Source: Branchiostoma floridae
Taxonomy: Eukaryota; Chordata; Leptocardii; Amphioxiformes; Branchiostomatidae
Assembly (NCBI RefSeq): GCF_000003815.2
Contig: NC_049982.1
Location: 31,852,560 to 31,916,559 of the forward strand
Length of the DNA: 64,000 nucleotides
Direction: 5' to 3'
Shown: piece after piece, positions 11,701 to 24,213 of the stretch
Numbering within the stretch: the stretch's first letter is position 1
How the letters are laid out: each line of letters starts with the position of its first letter
Made by a program: the position numbers and the translations under genes
Notes under the pieces: model-generated
The model's database searches: none
Told to the model about the DNA's origin: nothing
What the model saw: only the letters and a program-made list of their open reading frames with translations

Positions 11701-14700
11701 TACAGAAGCAGTTAGAATCGTTTACATGGAGATAGGATTTTAAGACGCCAGTGGGAGTCGGATAATCCACCAAACAGATTCCTTTGTAGCGAATTGGACC
11801 ATTGTTTAGAGTATGCCCTTTCACATTAAGTTTTCACAGACAACTTAGGTCCAGATCCAGGTCCAGAGTAAGTCCCGTTGAAATGAACACATATACATAT
11901 ATAAATCTAATATATAAATAAACAAATAAATAATTTAAGCATTACACCATCCATCGGGTCTTGACTGTGGTTGTTGTTTACTTCATATTTCAGACACGTA
12001 TGCAGAGTATCATACCCGAGCCCGGCGCGAGATACCGTAGTATCGCCCACGCCTTCAAAACCATCATCCGACAGGAAGGACTGCTGAGACCCGTGCGAGG
12101 CGTGAGCGTGGTGGCGGCGGGGGCGGGGCCCGCTCATGCTCTGTACTTCTCGTGCTACGAGCAAATGAAAAGGACTTTAGGTGGCAACAGTCGTGGAATG
12201 GAGCCTGGACACTACCCCGTGGCCAATGGTAGCAATGTTTGTTTTTCTTAGGTGTGTCGTTGAAGAGGTTCATCAGTCACGTATGAACACAGTTAATGGA
12301 TATTTTCTAATCAGTGACACTTTAAAAGGCGTAACCACGTACCTCCAAATTTTCAATTCATGGAGTGACCTAGTCTTATGTGAGCAGGAGACTAAGTCCG
12401 AGAGGCAGGCTTTTAGCCTAGCATGCGTCAACGCGTCATCTGGACGCACTTTTCTTAGAATAACAAGAAATTTGATGCCCCTGGACGCCCTATACTGGGG
12501 AGAAAATCCTCTGATAAGCATGAAATTCTGATTGACCAGGGATGCTACCAGGTCATCTGTGGTCTCAGTCTTCTACTGTGACATCTGTAACAGTATTTTT
12601 GCCTCTTGGGATACCTTAGAATGCACTGTTTTAACTTAAAATCATCAAAAACATCAGACCCCCTACAATAGTCACTTATTGCGACTCACCAATAAGTTTG
12701 GACTCCCTATGTATTATAAAATCCTAGCTAAAAGCCTGCCGAGAGGAGACTGGAAGGGGGGTAAAGATTCGTGGAAATCTTTGACCTAGAGTCTTGTGCT
12801 CTCAAGAGGCTAGGTCACTCAGCGAACTGTCATGTCACTGTTTGAAGAATAGTCTATTAACTTCTTTAATGTATTTTTACAAAAGAAATTATAGATATAC
12901 ACACACAGAAAACACAATGGTAGCAATGTTTGACTGTAATTTGTGTGGATGGTAGGCTAAACCAGCCGTTACCGATTTCCCCAAAACAAACAGATGTTAG
13001 ATTCGTGGCAGCTACATATATATATACATACTCCTAAACATGGCTTTGTTTTTTTAATAGAAATGCTAATGCTGTGTATCTTACAGTTATAATCCATGGG
13101 AATGTATTGCATGTTACGACACCATATCAGTGAAGGGGGAAATTGTGCCCTTCCTGATCCAATGATATCATTGGTCACAGCTGCTACAGTGTGAAAATAG
13201 ATGGTCATGCAGATGTCACCCATAGGATCAAATCAACATGGGCTAACCTGAAAATTTTATTTTTGAACTTGCTACAAATTTTTGAAGTTGTATATGTTGT
13301 AATGCTATACTGGTTTAAACTTAAAGCTTTTATGTTTATTACAGTATATATGCTTCCTTGTGAAATGTTTCCTAGCATTTAGTCCAGAGACAATAGAGTT
13401 TCGCGCCATAATCAGTTAAGGTCTACAGCAATAAGTAAGAATTTATTTAGTGTCAAAAATGGTTGGTTAAACTGTTAAAGTTTTGAGTCCTTTTATGGGA
13501 AGCAGTTTGTTTTCCTCTTGTTTCATCTTGTATTCCAGGTGCGGCAGGGTGTATCGCAACAGTGTTTCATGATGCTTCCATGAATCCAGTAGACGGTACG
13601 TCGGTCAGTTGTTGTAGTGGGGGGTGATAGTGCTAAATATTCAAATTATGATATTAAAGGCCTAGGAAAAAATGATGTTTCCTGTTTCAGTCCTGAAAAA
13701 AATTAGGGTCAGTAGGTAGGGATTGTCTTTTTTTAATTTTTTTGTATAGACTTTTTATAGACTACAGTTAAACAAAGTACATGTATGAGGACACTTATTT
13801 TCAATCTCAAACTTAACACTTCTGTGGATATATTTGTCCTACATTAGATAGAACAGTTGCTTTACTTGAATAGGTAGCAGGCTGAGCTAAACAAGAAATC
13901 TTTTAAAAAAAGCTGTGCCTTGCCGCGTATTTTATGTTATTTTGGTAAGTTAGACTAGATTCTACGCTTAAAAATCCCGAGTTCCACATGTCGCCCCCCT
14001 CCCACCCAAGTTCTACATGCGGGAAAGCTTGGGTGACTTCTCCAGGTGCCAATCCAGTCCCAAATCTTCTTTTCACACAATACAAGCTCTATCAAGGACA
14101 TTCATAGTCACAAATGTCTTTAAAAGGACTAAATGTACTTACCTGACTACTAGTCGCCTAGTTGATATTGTTCCTATGTGTACCTCTATGTTGGAAATTT
14201 ACCTCATTATCATAATTTATGTCAGATGAATTATTGGCACATTAAACAAGTTTTGTAAAACTTTTTGACCCACAATGAATATGCATTATTTTATATTACA
14301 AAATAAGTTCCTTCTGAGTTTTAATACTCGCCTGGAATGTACTATTGTCAAACTAAGCCATGAAACTCGGCAAGGAAAGAAGGGCCTTTGGAAGGGGCTT
14401 TGGAAGGGCTGGGTTAAAAGGTCCGTCCATCGGTCCATCGATCCATGGATCCATGGAAGAAAGCTGGCGTAAAGCCTTGCCGGCGGCAAGGCAAAAATTC
14501 TAAATGGAAACTATTTGACTCCATTGTTCACCCAAGAAAGGATAGGGCAGGTATTTCTAGGGTATGTCGGGAAACAGGAAAGACAACATTATTTTTCCTA
14601 GGCCTAAGGCCCAATCTACACACAGTATTTACCGATATCTGTGGAGATGTCGGGAGGGATCTAGAACGTAGGGGGCCGGACACCCATGGTGCTTGCAGTC

Positions 14701-15872
14701 ATAAACATATAGCGTGATTTTCCAAATGGCGTTATATGCTAATGAGCCTTCCCGAAGTCGGGAAGCATCTATATGCGCGCAAAGCTGTCGGGGACCCCTG
14801 CTAAGCTATCGGTAAGGTTTGTACGAATTGTCCGGACCTTTTGGGAGAAATTTTCCCGATATTGTAATGGCGATATAGTAGTTCCATCTAGACAATGAAA
14901 AAAAGCTGTCGGCGAGAGGTTGTAGGCTCGCCGATATCGGGAAAAACTGTGTGTAGATCGTGCCTAAGACTAAGAGAATACAAATATTAGATTGTTTACA
15001 TGCCAAAGGAATGCCAGATACAGTATTTTGTATGTTGAAAGTTTTGACAAATTTCTTGGATTCTGTTATTTTGCAGCTCATAAATCATGCTGATACCAAT
15101 CCTTTGTTTCATTTCTTATGCAATGTTTCCTCCGTAAAAGTAGGAATCTTGATTCCTGTACTTTGTCATAAACGCTGTGAAATTACAGCACTAACAGACG
15201 ACATTTTCTTTTTTCTTTCATTCTGTGCTGTACCAACTGTGGACTTGTGAATTGTATCTTGACGTGACATCTACTTGCTGATAAACAGTTGTGAAACAAA
15301 GACTGCAGATGTACGGAAGTCCGTACAAAGGTGCAATAGACTGCTTCCGGACTGTTCTCCGAACGGAAGGGGTGGGGGCGTTCTACAGGAGCTTCACCAC
15401 ACAATTGACAATGAACCTCCCCTTTCAAAGCATCCACTTCATGGTGTACGAGTTCATGCAAGAGCATTTCAACCCGTCGCATGAATACAACCCGGAGACC
15501 CATCTCGTGTCGGGCGCCATGGCGGGAGCGGTCGCCGCCGCCATCACCACCCCATTGGACGTTTGCAAAACCCTGTTGAACACGCAGGAGAAGAGAGTAC
15601 GCAATAAGAAGGCAGCAATCTCAGGGATGGTGGATGCGTTCAGAACGGTTTATCGCGTGGGGGGATTCTTCGCGTACTTCAAAGGGGTGAGGGCGAGAGT
15701 GGTGTTCCAGATGCCGGCCACGGCCATATCGTGGTCGGTATACGAGCTGTTCAAACACCTGATCACCAAGCAGCAGCGGTCGGCCCTGTACGCGAAAGAG
15801 AGCGGCCGCCAGGAGCCTAAACAGGACCTGGTGCTCCTCAGGCAAGACAAGATGCCGTTAGCTGTCAAGTGA
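8702..15872 (+). CDS. SLC25A37: Mitoferrin, mitochondrial iron importer (SLC25A28/37)
   Basis: Four coding exons, 8702-8824, 11994-12228, 13539-13595 and 15289-15872, have consensus GT-AG junctions and matching phases, giving 332 residues. Exon 1 begins [11 protein letters not shown] and contains [14 protein letters not shown]. The three mitochondrial-carrier signatures are PVDSVKTRM, PVDVVKQRL and PLDVCKTLL. Mitoferrin-diagnostic stretches include [35 protein letters not shown] and [13 protein letters not shown]. The protein imports Fe2+ across the inner mitochondrial membrane for haem and Fe-S synthesis. The second signature has Asp where vertebrate mitoferrins have Glu, a conservative change. 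Exon 3 is only 57 bp. Vertebrates have two paralogues (SLC25A37 and SLC25A28), so the symbol is nominal. The start has no other in-frame ATG just upstream and fits the family. Introns carry MITEs at 12360-12840 and 14608-14964. Confidence 0.95.
8825..11993 (+). other. Mitoferrin intron 1
   Basis: A 3.2-kb intron between GTTAGT and TTTCAG. AT-rich; I see no gene, no full transposon and no RNA gene in it. Confidence 0.6.
12360..12840. mobile_element. Inverted-repeat element in mitoferrin intron 2
   Basis: The left arm (GAGTGACCTAGTC, then GGCAGGCTTTTAGCCTA near 12400-12420) is mirrored by the right arm (TAGCTAAAAGCCTGCC near 12730 and GGCTAGGTCACTCAG near 12820). Together they enclose roughly 480 bp with no coding capacity. 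No clear target duplication was found, so the superfamily is open. Confidence 0.65.
14608..14964. mobile_element. Harbinger-like MITE in mitoferrin intron 3
   Basis: Inverted ends GGCCCAATCTACACACAGT and ACTGTGTGTAGATCGTGCC, flanked by TAA on both sides (14605-14607 and 14965-14967). A second internal pair (ACCGATATCT/GCCGATATCGG) lies just inside. The 3-bp TNA duplication points to PIF/Harbinger. Confidence 0.75.
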
Positions 15873-16059
15873 TGGTTCTTACACCATGTAGGGCAATATA
15901 CTGTTGTTAAGATGTACCCTGTGCAGAGATAGTGTCAAAAAATATTACATGTGTATCTCAGCAGTTGTGGGTAATTCACAAAGAAAAAAATATAAATTTC
16001 ACACAATATGATCTTAACAGCTCCCAGCCCTACTATTAGTACTAAGTCAACTAATGGAC

Positions 16060-16065
16060 AATAAA
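16060..16065 (+). terminator. Candidate mitoferrin poly(A) signal
   Basis: AATAAA 188 nt after the mitoferrin stop codon. Other AATAAA motifs further downstream (for example near 19046) are possible alternatives. Confidence 0.4.
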
Positions 16066-17039
16066 ATTGCAGAGATGAATCCAATCTAATTGAAAACACA
16101 AGACGATACGCCGCACACAAGTTTCTGTCAGCTTGCATTATTGTGAGATTCATCCCCTATCCTCTAAACATGCGAGAGGAATTTTTGTGGTAGCCCATGT
16201 GTTGTAGTGGTCAGATGTAAGCAAAGGGGCCACCATATGTTCTACTAGTTCTTACCAAACAAAGAGCAATTGCAAACTTTGGGAATTGTCACTGCAGCCA
16301 TAAGCATCGTTGAGAAACTTTTTACCCAAGCTGTGATTTTGAAGTATTCCTTGCATCTTACTTTGTCCAAAATCTTGTGTTCAACAGTCCAAAACATGGC
16401 AGACAGTAAGGGATTTGTAAGGCCACACCATCTTATCTTCTTGGTTTTTTTCTTGACACTTTAAGTTTAAAGAAACAATCTAGCAAGAGATCAACATAAG
16501 AATAGTAGTTAAGTGGAAATAGTCTATTATTACGTGTAACTCCCGTATACTGTGTGTTCCAGTTCAGAAATATTCTTTTTTTTTAATTCTAGCACAAACA
16601 AATTGAAATGGTGTGGTCGTATCATTGTCAGATGGGGCAGGGCAATGCGGTTAGAAATGTGGAATTGGAATAAGAGCAAGATATTTTTGCAGAAAGTGTA
16701 CATATATATATTGTGTCCACATATATATATATAATGATTGGTTCAACTAGAGCTTTATGATAGAAGTGCCGGATAATCACAGTCAGTTAAGGGAGGAAGG
16801 GAATGGAAAGTCGATTTTGATTTGATATTGGAAAATGGCAAATATAAGATGTGTGTTAACAACTGGAATACCTTAAGTTAAAGGCCCATATTGTAGGACT
16901 TAGTCGCTAAAACCAGAAATACCCCCCCAAAACAAGATTTGGCTGAATGTTTTCATTCATAATCATTTCTGACACGTATGTTTGTCATTCTACATGTTAT
17001 ATCACATACAAAGTTTTCAATAGATTGCCAAATACAATG

Positions 17040-17239
17040 TACTGTAAATGCAGAAATATTCGCGATGGTCTTGCATTCACAGTGTTTGCAGTAGATGCTT
17101 CAATGCAAACTTAAAGCCACCGCGAAGATTTTTACATTACAGCATGTGGCCACATTATGTGGCGTTACCGTCAACTCAAACCACTGCGGACACTCCATTT
17201 TAAATTAAATCCCGGCAAACTTAAATGCATTTACAGTAT
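17040..17239. mobile_element. TACTGTAAATGC MITE, family B
   Basis: Ends are TACTGTAAATGCAG and GCATTTACAGTA with internal CGCGA/GCGGTGG-type motifs. The same family is present at 20928-21139, 44592-44806, 55076-55288 and 59909-60112, with more diverged copies at 36015-36125 and 45298-45492. TA at the ends fits a Tc1/mariner-type TA duplication. Confidence 0.8.
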
Positions 17240-17741
17240 GTGCTGAACTAGTACGATGCTCTTGACCAAAACAAACTCGACTTTGGGGGGAAAAAAGTCC
17301 AGGTTTTCAACATATTGATATGGTACAACAAGGTTGCATTTATACTCGGTGAATGTCACCAACACCAACAGACTGTCATCATCTAAGGTAGATTCAACTT
17401 ATGTAAAGAAATGTCCAAAACTTTAATTCTGTATCATTCAGTCCTACAATGGGGTTTTAGACTTGTGGTTAAGTGTCCACCACTTAACAATACTGAAGGA
17501 TCATATCAACTTTAGGTGTTACCAAATAGCCTTGTGCCTTTTGGAAATAGTGTTACAGTATGTAAGACTTTCTGTCATTTCGAAAAGTTGAAGACCTGTG
17601 GAACTGACTTGGGGAGTGTTAAGAAAGTGGGTTAAGAATCTTTGTGAATGGAAATAGTAATATGTTGAAAATTGTAAAATCTGAAAGATGAATGAAAGAA
17701 AAATTGTAAAGGATAATACATTTATAACAGTTGTTCACTAT

Positions 17742-17974
17742 AGGTGCACTCTCACTGCACGTGCGTCACGCTTGCGTCACTGCGGGGTTCGAAAGATACT
17801 CAACGAATTTCAGAGAATTTCTTTTTGTGTATTTTGTTGTCTTCTAAGTCATATATTTATGCATTACGCAATATCTAAATTATAAAATAATCGGAAAAAA
17901 ATAGCAAAACAGCGATGCAGTGAAGGAACCCCACAGTGACGCAAGCTTGACACAAGCTCGGTGAGAGTCCACCT
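17742..17974. mobile_element. Harbinger-like MITE, family A, copy 2
   Basis: Same AGGTGC...ACCT ends and CACTGCACGTGCGTCA motif as the copy at 844. Flanked by TAT duplications (17739-17741 and 17975-17977). Confidence 0.85.
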
Positions 17975-20148
17975 TATGTAGCACCTAGTAGCACATAGGT
18001 CAGCATTTTTACTTGGTGTTTCAGTAGCAGGGTTTATATTTGCAGGGAATGACCTATAAAGCCAGTATCATACTTTAATTCTGCACAAAGTTTCTTAGCA
18101 ATTTGAATTCAGCCAGTGCACATATAATTAAAACTTGGGGACAGTATTTCATTCAAGGGACAGAGAGAAATTGTTACAAGAAAAAAGTGGGGAAAAAGAC
18201 CTAGACAAGAAAACCAATGTCTTGCAGAAGAAGCTCTCAGATGTTTTGTGACATGTACTCATTTTTCTGATCATCTTCTCGATACCTACATTCAATTTTA
18301 GCTTTGTTTAAAGATCATTTGGCCATAGAAGTCAGTAGTCTATTTAGACAGTGGAGGGCAATTGACATCAGATTAATATGCAGAAAGTTGAAAAGAAATC
18401 AATATTAATGAATCATTTTATCACGCCATTACAAAAATTATGTAATACAGTTATTTTCTTGCACAACCAGAACATTTTCATAGTCCTTCTGTCTTCCTCG
18501 GGGCAATACTTTACACTACTAGGTGGTACAGGCTTAGTCATGTTTGGGACAGCTTTCTTCTCACTGGAGTGCCACCTGGCAGTTGGAAGTGGCACTACAT
18601 GTCAGTATTGCCCTAGCAAGTGAATCAATCCCATTGGCTGTGCAACATAAATGTATTACCTGTATCCAGAAATTGTTGTATATTGTAACAGAATGCAAAC
18701 ATTCAATATGCTTCTTGTTGAATTGACCCATAGTATGGGTCCTACAATTTTGCAAGTTCATTCAAGACTACATTATGCCAGTGTCACTTAATACTTCCAA
18801 AAGCACAAATATTAAGCTCTCATATTCATAAACATGATGGAAATAACAGTTGACAACACAGACAATAGAAATGCATACAGTAGGAATGTTTTTTTTAAAT
18901 TGATGTTTTAATGGGTAGGTACTCTGAAAAGATATTGATTGTATATGCTGGAATTTGTTTACTGCATTTCAGAATTGTAGTCTATTATATAATTTCAGAT
19001 CATTTTAAATATGGACAAGAAAAGTTATTGGGAGAGTCTTGTGTCAAATAAATACATTTTCAAAGCTTAACACGTGGTTGTTTTTGTACTTCATATTAGA
19101 GGGAATAGATGTTTCAATGTGATCAATTGTACAGCATATTCGCTTTTAGGCCATGGCAAGGGAATGTTGTAGTAACTTGTAGATGTCATCCTCTACACTT
19201 TAAAATTTAATGCAGGTGAGCAAAAAGAAAGTTGTACAAAAAAACATGATGCCACATTTAAAATTTAGACAACTAACACGTTGTAAAAGGAACTTTATTC
19301 TCATATTAAGGTCCTTATATATTCGTATTCGTGTTCTTACACATGCACAGAAACATGCAAGACAAGTAGATATTGTACCATGAAATGATTGTCTTTTCAA
19401 AATTTTTCAACATAAAAACTATTTTGACAAAATCAATCTCAATCAGACACACCAAATTAACTGAGATTTATTTTGTTAATCTTTGAAAGTACATGTGATA
19501 TTTTCATATATGTTTTGTTACCAGTAGCTTACCAGGCATAGGTTTTCACTGTCTTGCCCAAAAAGTTAAAAATCAAGCTTCTTGTATATTTTTGGATACT
19601 TGATGATAAAAAAATGTCTAAACCTGAAAGAATCTTTCTCTAACACTCATCAACAGATTGTAAACTTGCACATGGCAAAAACTGGACAAACCAAACTTAT
19701 TTGCAACACATTTGATTTCTTGATTATATACAATCTTTTACTTAAGAACTCTCTATAGTAGACAACAATCTTCCAACTTGGGACTGACAAAATGAAATAC
19801 AAATTTGCAGTTCCTGATATATGTCAAAAATCAAATTTAAGTTTGATTACTGAGGTATAACATACAAATATAAAACAAGAATGGAAAAGAAAAATATTGG
19901 TCTAATTTTCGTCATAACTCATTGTAGACTAGCGAGAATACACTTCCATTCTGTCATTTAAGCCTTTTGAATATAATCGTTGATAGGTTCATTTCAATTG
20001 GAAATTTCTGAGAACAAAAACGTTCATCAAATAAACGCTGCCCGATTCAATCACAGTTTGTAGACCTTTGATACAAATTCTGAACTGCATACACGTGCTT
20101 GACGACAAAGACTTGAATTTGGGACCGAAAAGGATGACATATCGGTTA

Positions 20149-20395
20149 AGGTGGTATCTCACTGCACTTGCGTCAGGCTTGCGTCACTGCGGGGTTCATT
20201 CACTGCGTCACTGTTTTGTTACTTTCTCTGGGGATTTTTTATAATGTAGATATTGAGTAATACGTAAAAGTATGACTTAGAAGATGCAAATACACAAAAA
20301 GTAAGAAAATTTGTTCTTGGTCTCTGAAATTCGTTGAGTATATTTCGAACCCCGCAGTGATGCAAGCGCGACGCAAGTGCAGTGAGATACCACCT
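20149..20395. mobile_element. Harbinger-like MITE, family A, copy 3
   Basis: AGGTGGTATCTCACTGCACT start and matching inverted end, flanked by TTA on both sides (20146-20148 and 20396-20398). It lies about 70 bp downstream of the Neverland stop codon, so it may be part of its 3' UTR. Confidence 0.85.
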
Positions 20396-20464
20396 TTAGC
20401 AATCTCTCCTCTTGATCACAACATGGTCGGCTGATCTTTCATCATTGCTCTGGTAGGGCTAAGG

Positions 20465-23400
20465 TTACCAGTCCAAGCTTGTCCGTTGGGTTGTGAATCG
20501 CGGGCTATTTTTACTGTAGAACTGGGAGTACCAGCGCCGATGACGTACGATGGCGGCGTCTTCCTTCACCAAGACCGGCTTGGCCGGGTAAGACTTGTTG
20601 TTCCAAACGGTGACGTCACGTTCCAACTGGAAATCATCATACAATACATCATGTTACAGATGTAAATTCATAGTTTAAAATTCAAAGCAGAAGACAATGA
20701 ATCCATTTTTCACTTCATGTCAACAAAACAAGTACCTCGTATAGTCGTTAACGTTACTTCATAGTTTGAATTACAGAACAGGCAAAAATTCTACTTTTTG
20801 AAATTAGAAATTAAAAAGATTAGAATAGGATGAAAAACTCACGATGTATTTACAATCAATTCCTCATCATTGTCAAAAATTAATCTAAATTTGATCGCAG
20901 ATGTATAGGAAACCTATGACATCATATACTGTAAATGCATTTAAGTTCGCGGGGATTTAATTTCGCGGTAGCGGGAAAATGGACTTTTCGCGGTGGTTTT
21001 AATTTCGCGGTAGTACCATGCACTGTAGTCTCTTACTGTTATGGAAAAATGTTCGCGGTGGTTTTAAATTTGCGGTTAAGTGTCCGCCGCGAAAACCGTG
21101 AATATTAATCCACCGCGAACATTTCTGCATTTACAGTATATCAAAGTGGGTTCACACGTGCGTACGCGTTCAAGTCCGTATGAAGTCCGTATGGAAGCCT
21201 CTACTAGTATCGACACCGGGTCGTTCAAAAAATAATAGAAATTTGACAAATAAAGACAACATGCCAAACCAATTGGCTGGCCGAGGAGTATGGTTTGTGA
21301 CCCAGCTAATTTCTCTGCCATGTTATCCGTCTATATTTGTCCAATTTTTCCTGGGACATATGGAGTCTGTTATAGGCTAAAAAATCCATACGGACCTCGT
21401 ACGGACTTGAATACGTACGCACATGTGAACCCCACCCTAATATTTTTAGATTTTAGAAAAAAGAAAGAAAAAAACTCAGTCTAATTGTAAATGTCAGTAG
21501 CTGTGTCGTGGCTTACATAATATTTATATATCATATATTATGCAAGTATTCTTATCTTAAAATATCCTTTGCTTACCTGTACGGCTTCTCCCCACTGCAC
21601 TATCTTAGCGAGGAACGTCGGGGTGCCCCGGCTGGCGTAGATGCTCTGTGTGTAGCGCAGCAGGAGGGGTTCCACTGGCGTGATGGAGCTCACCAGCACT
21701 ACGTGCATCAGGGGACCATCAATGTACAGGTACACCACGCCCGGGCCGTTCTGGTGGTTTGAGTTTCAGTTTACTTAGATCCACAATTAGCCTAATTAGA
21801 CGCTATTCTTCCTTCTCCCTGCACATCCATATTTACATAGAATATATTTAAAAACAAACATACAGAGACATTCAGAGTGACAGTAGAGAGCAAAATAACA
21901 TAGTTCGCAATAATCACAGTCCAATACTTCGCTAATTGTCGCATGAGTTGTTCCACGACCCCGACATCCTGTGCAAAAAGCGCATTTTCTGAGAGTTGGA
22001 TTTTGGTTTCGGTAGTCTGATTGTCGTGGATCGTTGTCGTGAGTGTACGGCGTAGATCTCAATAGCATGACAGTGATGTGTCAAGGTTATTGTAAGGTTA
22101 CACTAGGATTTGGCGACCTCATACCTCTATGGAAGAGCTTGAGCTGTTATGCAAATGACTTACACATTTACATGATTTATGCTTGGTGCATTTATGCAGT
22201 TTCATCATTGATTAGCTTACATATGCCACAAATAAAAATCCCGTCATTTATTAAGCAGTTTGCATAATCAATATAATATTGCATTGATTATGCAAATTAG
22301 TCCCTTATTTGTATATTTGGTATCTGTGTATGTTCCACCAGTCATGTTTGTATTGAAGTCCAGTTATGGAAATAATGGAAGTTCCTAATTAATTATGCAA
22401 ATTAAGTATGATTTGCATCACATATATCTACTGAGAGACTCAGAAATAATATTTTACTTTCTATTCATCAATGAATATATCATCGACATATTCATAACGG
22501 ATGAACCTCTATTTTTTAAAAGTACAAGTAATATTAGCTTCCCCGTATCAATGCACGTACAATAGCCTGTACCAGGCTTCGTAGATCGGTGGTCTAATTG
22601 TAGAAATTGGACAAATAGAGTCATAGCACACTAGGGGAGTCAGCCGGCCAGAACAATCATTTCCTCACGTAGGTCGCAAGCTGTTCCCTAGCCGGCTGTA
22701 TTTCTCTGGCCGGCTTACTCCTCTATTTGTTCCATTTCTATGGTTTTCCCAGCGACCTATGAAGTCTGATAGAGACTACGTACAATAGATCATAAACATA
22801 CCTGTATGGCACGGGCCTTGACACTCGGCAGGGGGATTCTGTAGCCGAAGAGATACATGTCCATGTCCACGGTCATGGTGCCGAACTGTGTGTCTGGCGC
22901 GGGGAAGGGTTGCCAGTCCGCCTCCCACTGGTGTGTGAAGAAGCCGGTGAAAGACGACCAGATGTGGCGCAGGTCATTCCCTGTCGTTACCCCGGGCCCG
23001 TGCAGGTGGTTCAGGTGACCGATGTCCGCTCCGTTTTCGGATATCTCCTGTTCATATCAAGACAGAAAAAAATGAAAACAGAAATGCAGTGAATGTCACT
23101 CGAAGGCAGAAGGAAAATGTCCAGACTTTGCATGATGTACAAAATGACCAGTAAACTGGTGGATGGACGTACCGACTGATAAGTATCTAATACCAGCTCA
23201 AAAAAGAACAAGAAACAGTCATGCCTTCAAGTAACACAGTTACCAACCTAGGATTGCTGTACGTGTGTAGACAGACCCTCCAGACTCGACTTAGGCCACA
23301 ATGCTCGAACACCAACTTCAGTACCAAGGACAACCCCTCTCTCCCTGTTTCCCCTGTCTCTCCGCTCGCTCTCCCTCCCTCTCCCCTCTCTTTCTTTTTC

Positions 23401-24173
23401 TTGGGAGTGATGGTCGACCATTTTTAAATGCAATTTAGGTACTGACACGCTGTGACTTATGCAAAAAAACTAACATGTATGTCTTTGCCATTAATGAGGA
23501 GATTGATTTGTGAATTTAGTTAGTCTATTACTAACAATGTTTTTGCATTTCGTATCTATTTTTGCATTTTTTAATTAATTACTTTATTCGTTTATGTTCC
23601 CATAACCCCCACCCTCTACCCCACTGGACCTTTGGGCAGAGCGACAGTAGCCTTTACCAGATGCTGTTCAGTCGAAAATTTGGGTAAGTCCAATTTTCAT
23701 GTTGGATTTTACAATTCAACTAGTTCAAGAATGACTTCTACCAACACAAATGAACTTTCGAGTTAAAGTTATTGATTGATTGCTTGATTGATTGATTGAT
23801 TGATTGATTGACTACCTCCACATGTGCGTTGATGAAGTGTTCAGACAGCCCCCGGCACGTCCACTCCCCGCTCTCCACCTCGTCCACCAGTTTAGGTGTC
23901 CATGAGGGCTCCTCCCCGTCACAGTGGTACCAGATGTAGATACTGCCGTTACACTCCAGACACGTCCACGACTTCACTCGGGCCACGTCGGGAACTGACG
24001 GAACATTTTGTGTGGTTGTTTTTATTGAAATCCATCTTATTTTATCGCTTAAACTTAAGAGACATCAAAGACATACAGTTATGGCTACGAAAATAACAAC
24101 TACGTGACTATCAAACAGAACACTATGCAATATCGAATCGTAAACTATCCGTGTATGTGTGTGTGTGTGTAAT

Positions 24174-24213
<40 letters not shown>

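Larger units (their letters stand above)
15873..20464. other. Intergenic between mitoferrin and Neverland, 3' to 3'
   Basis: The two genes converge here. Besides the MITEs at 17040-17239, 17742-17974 and 20149-20395 I see only AT-rich sequence with several AATAAA motifs. No gene recognised. Confidence 0.6.
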
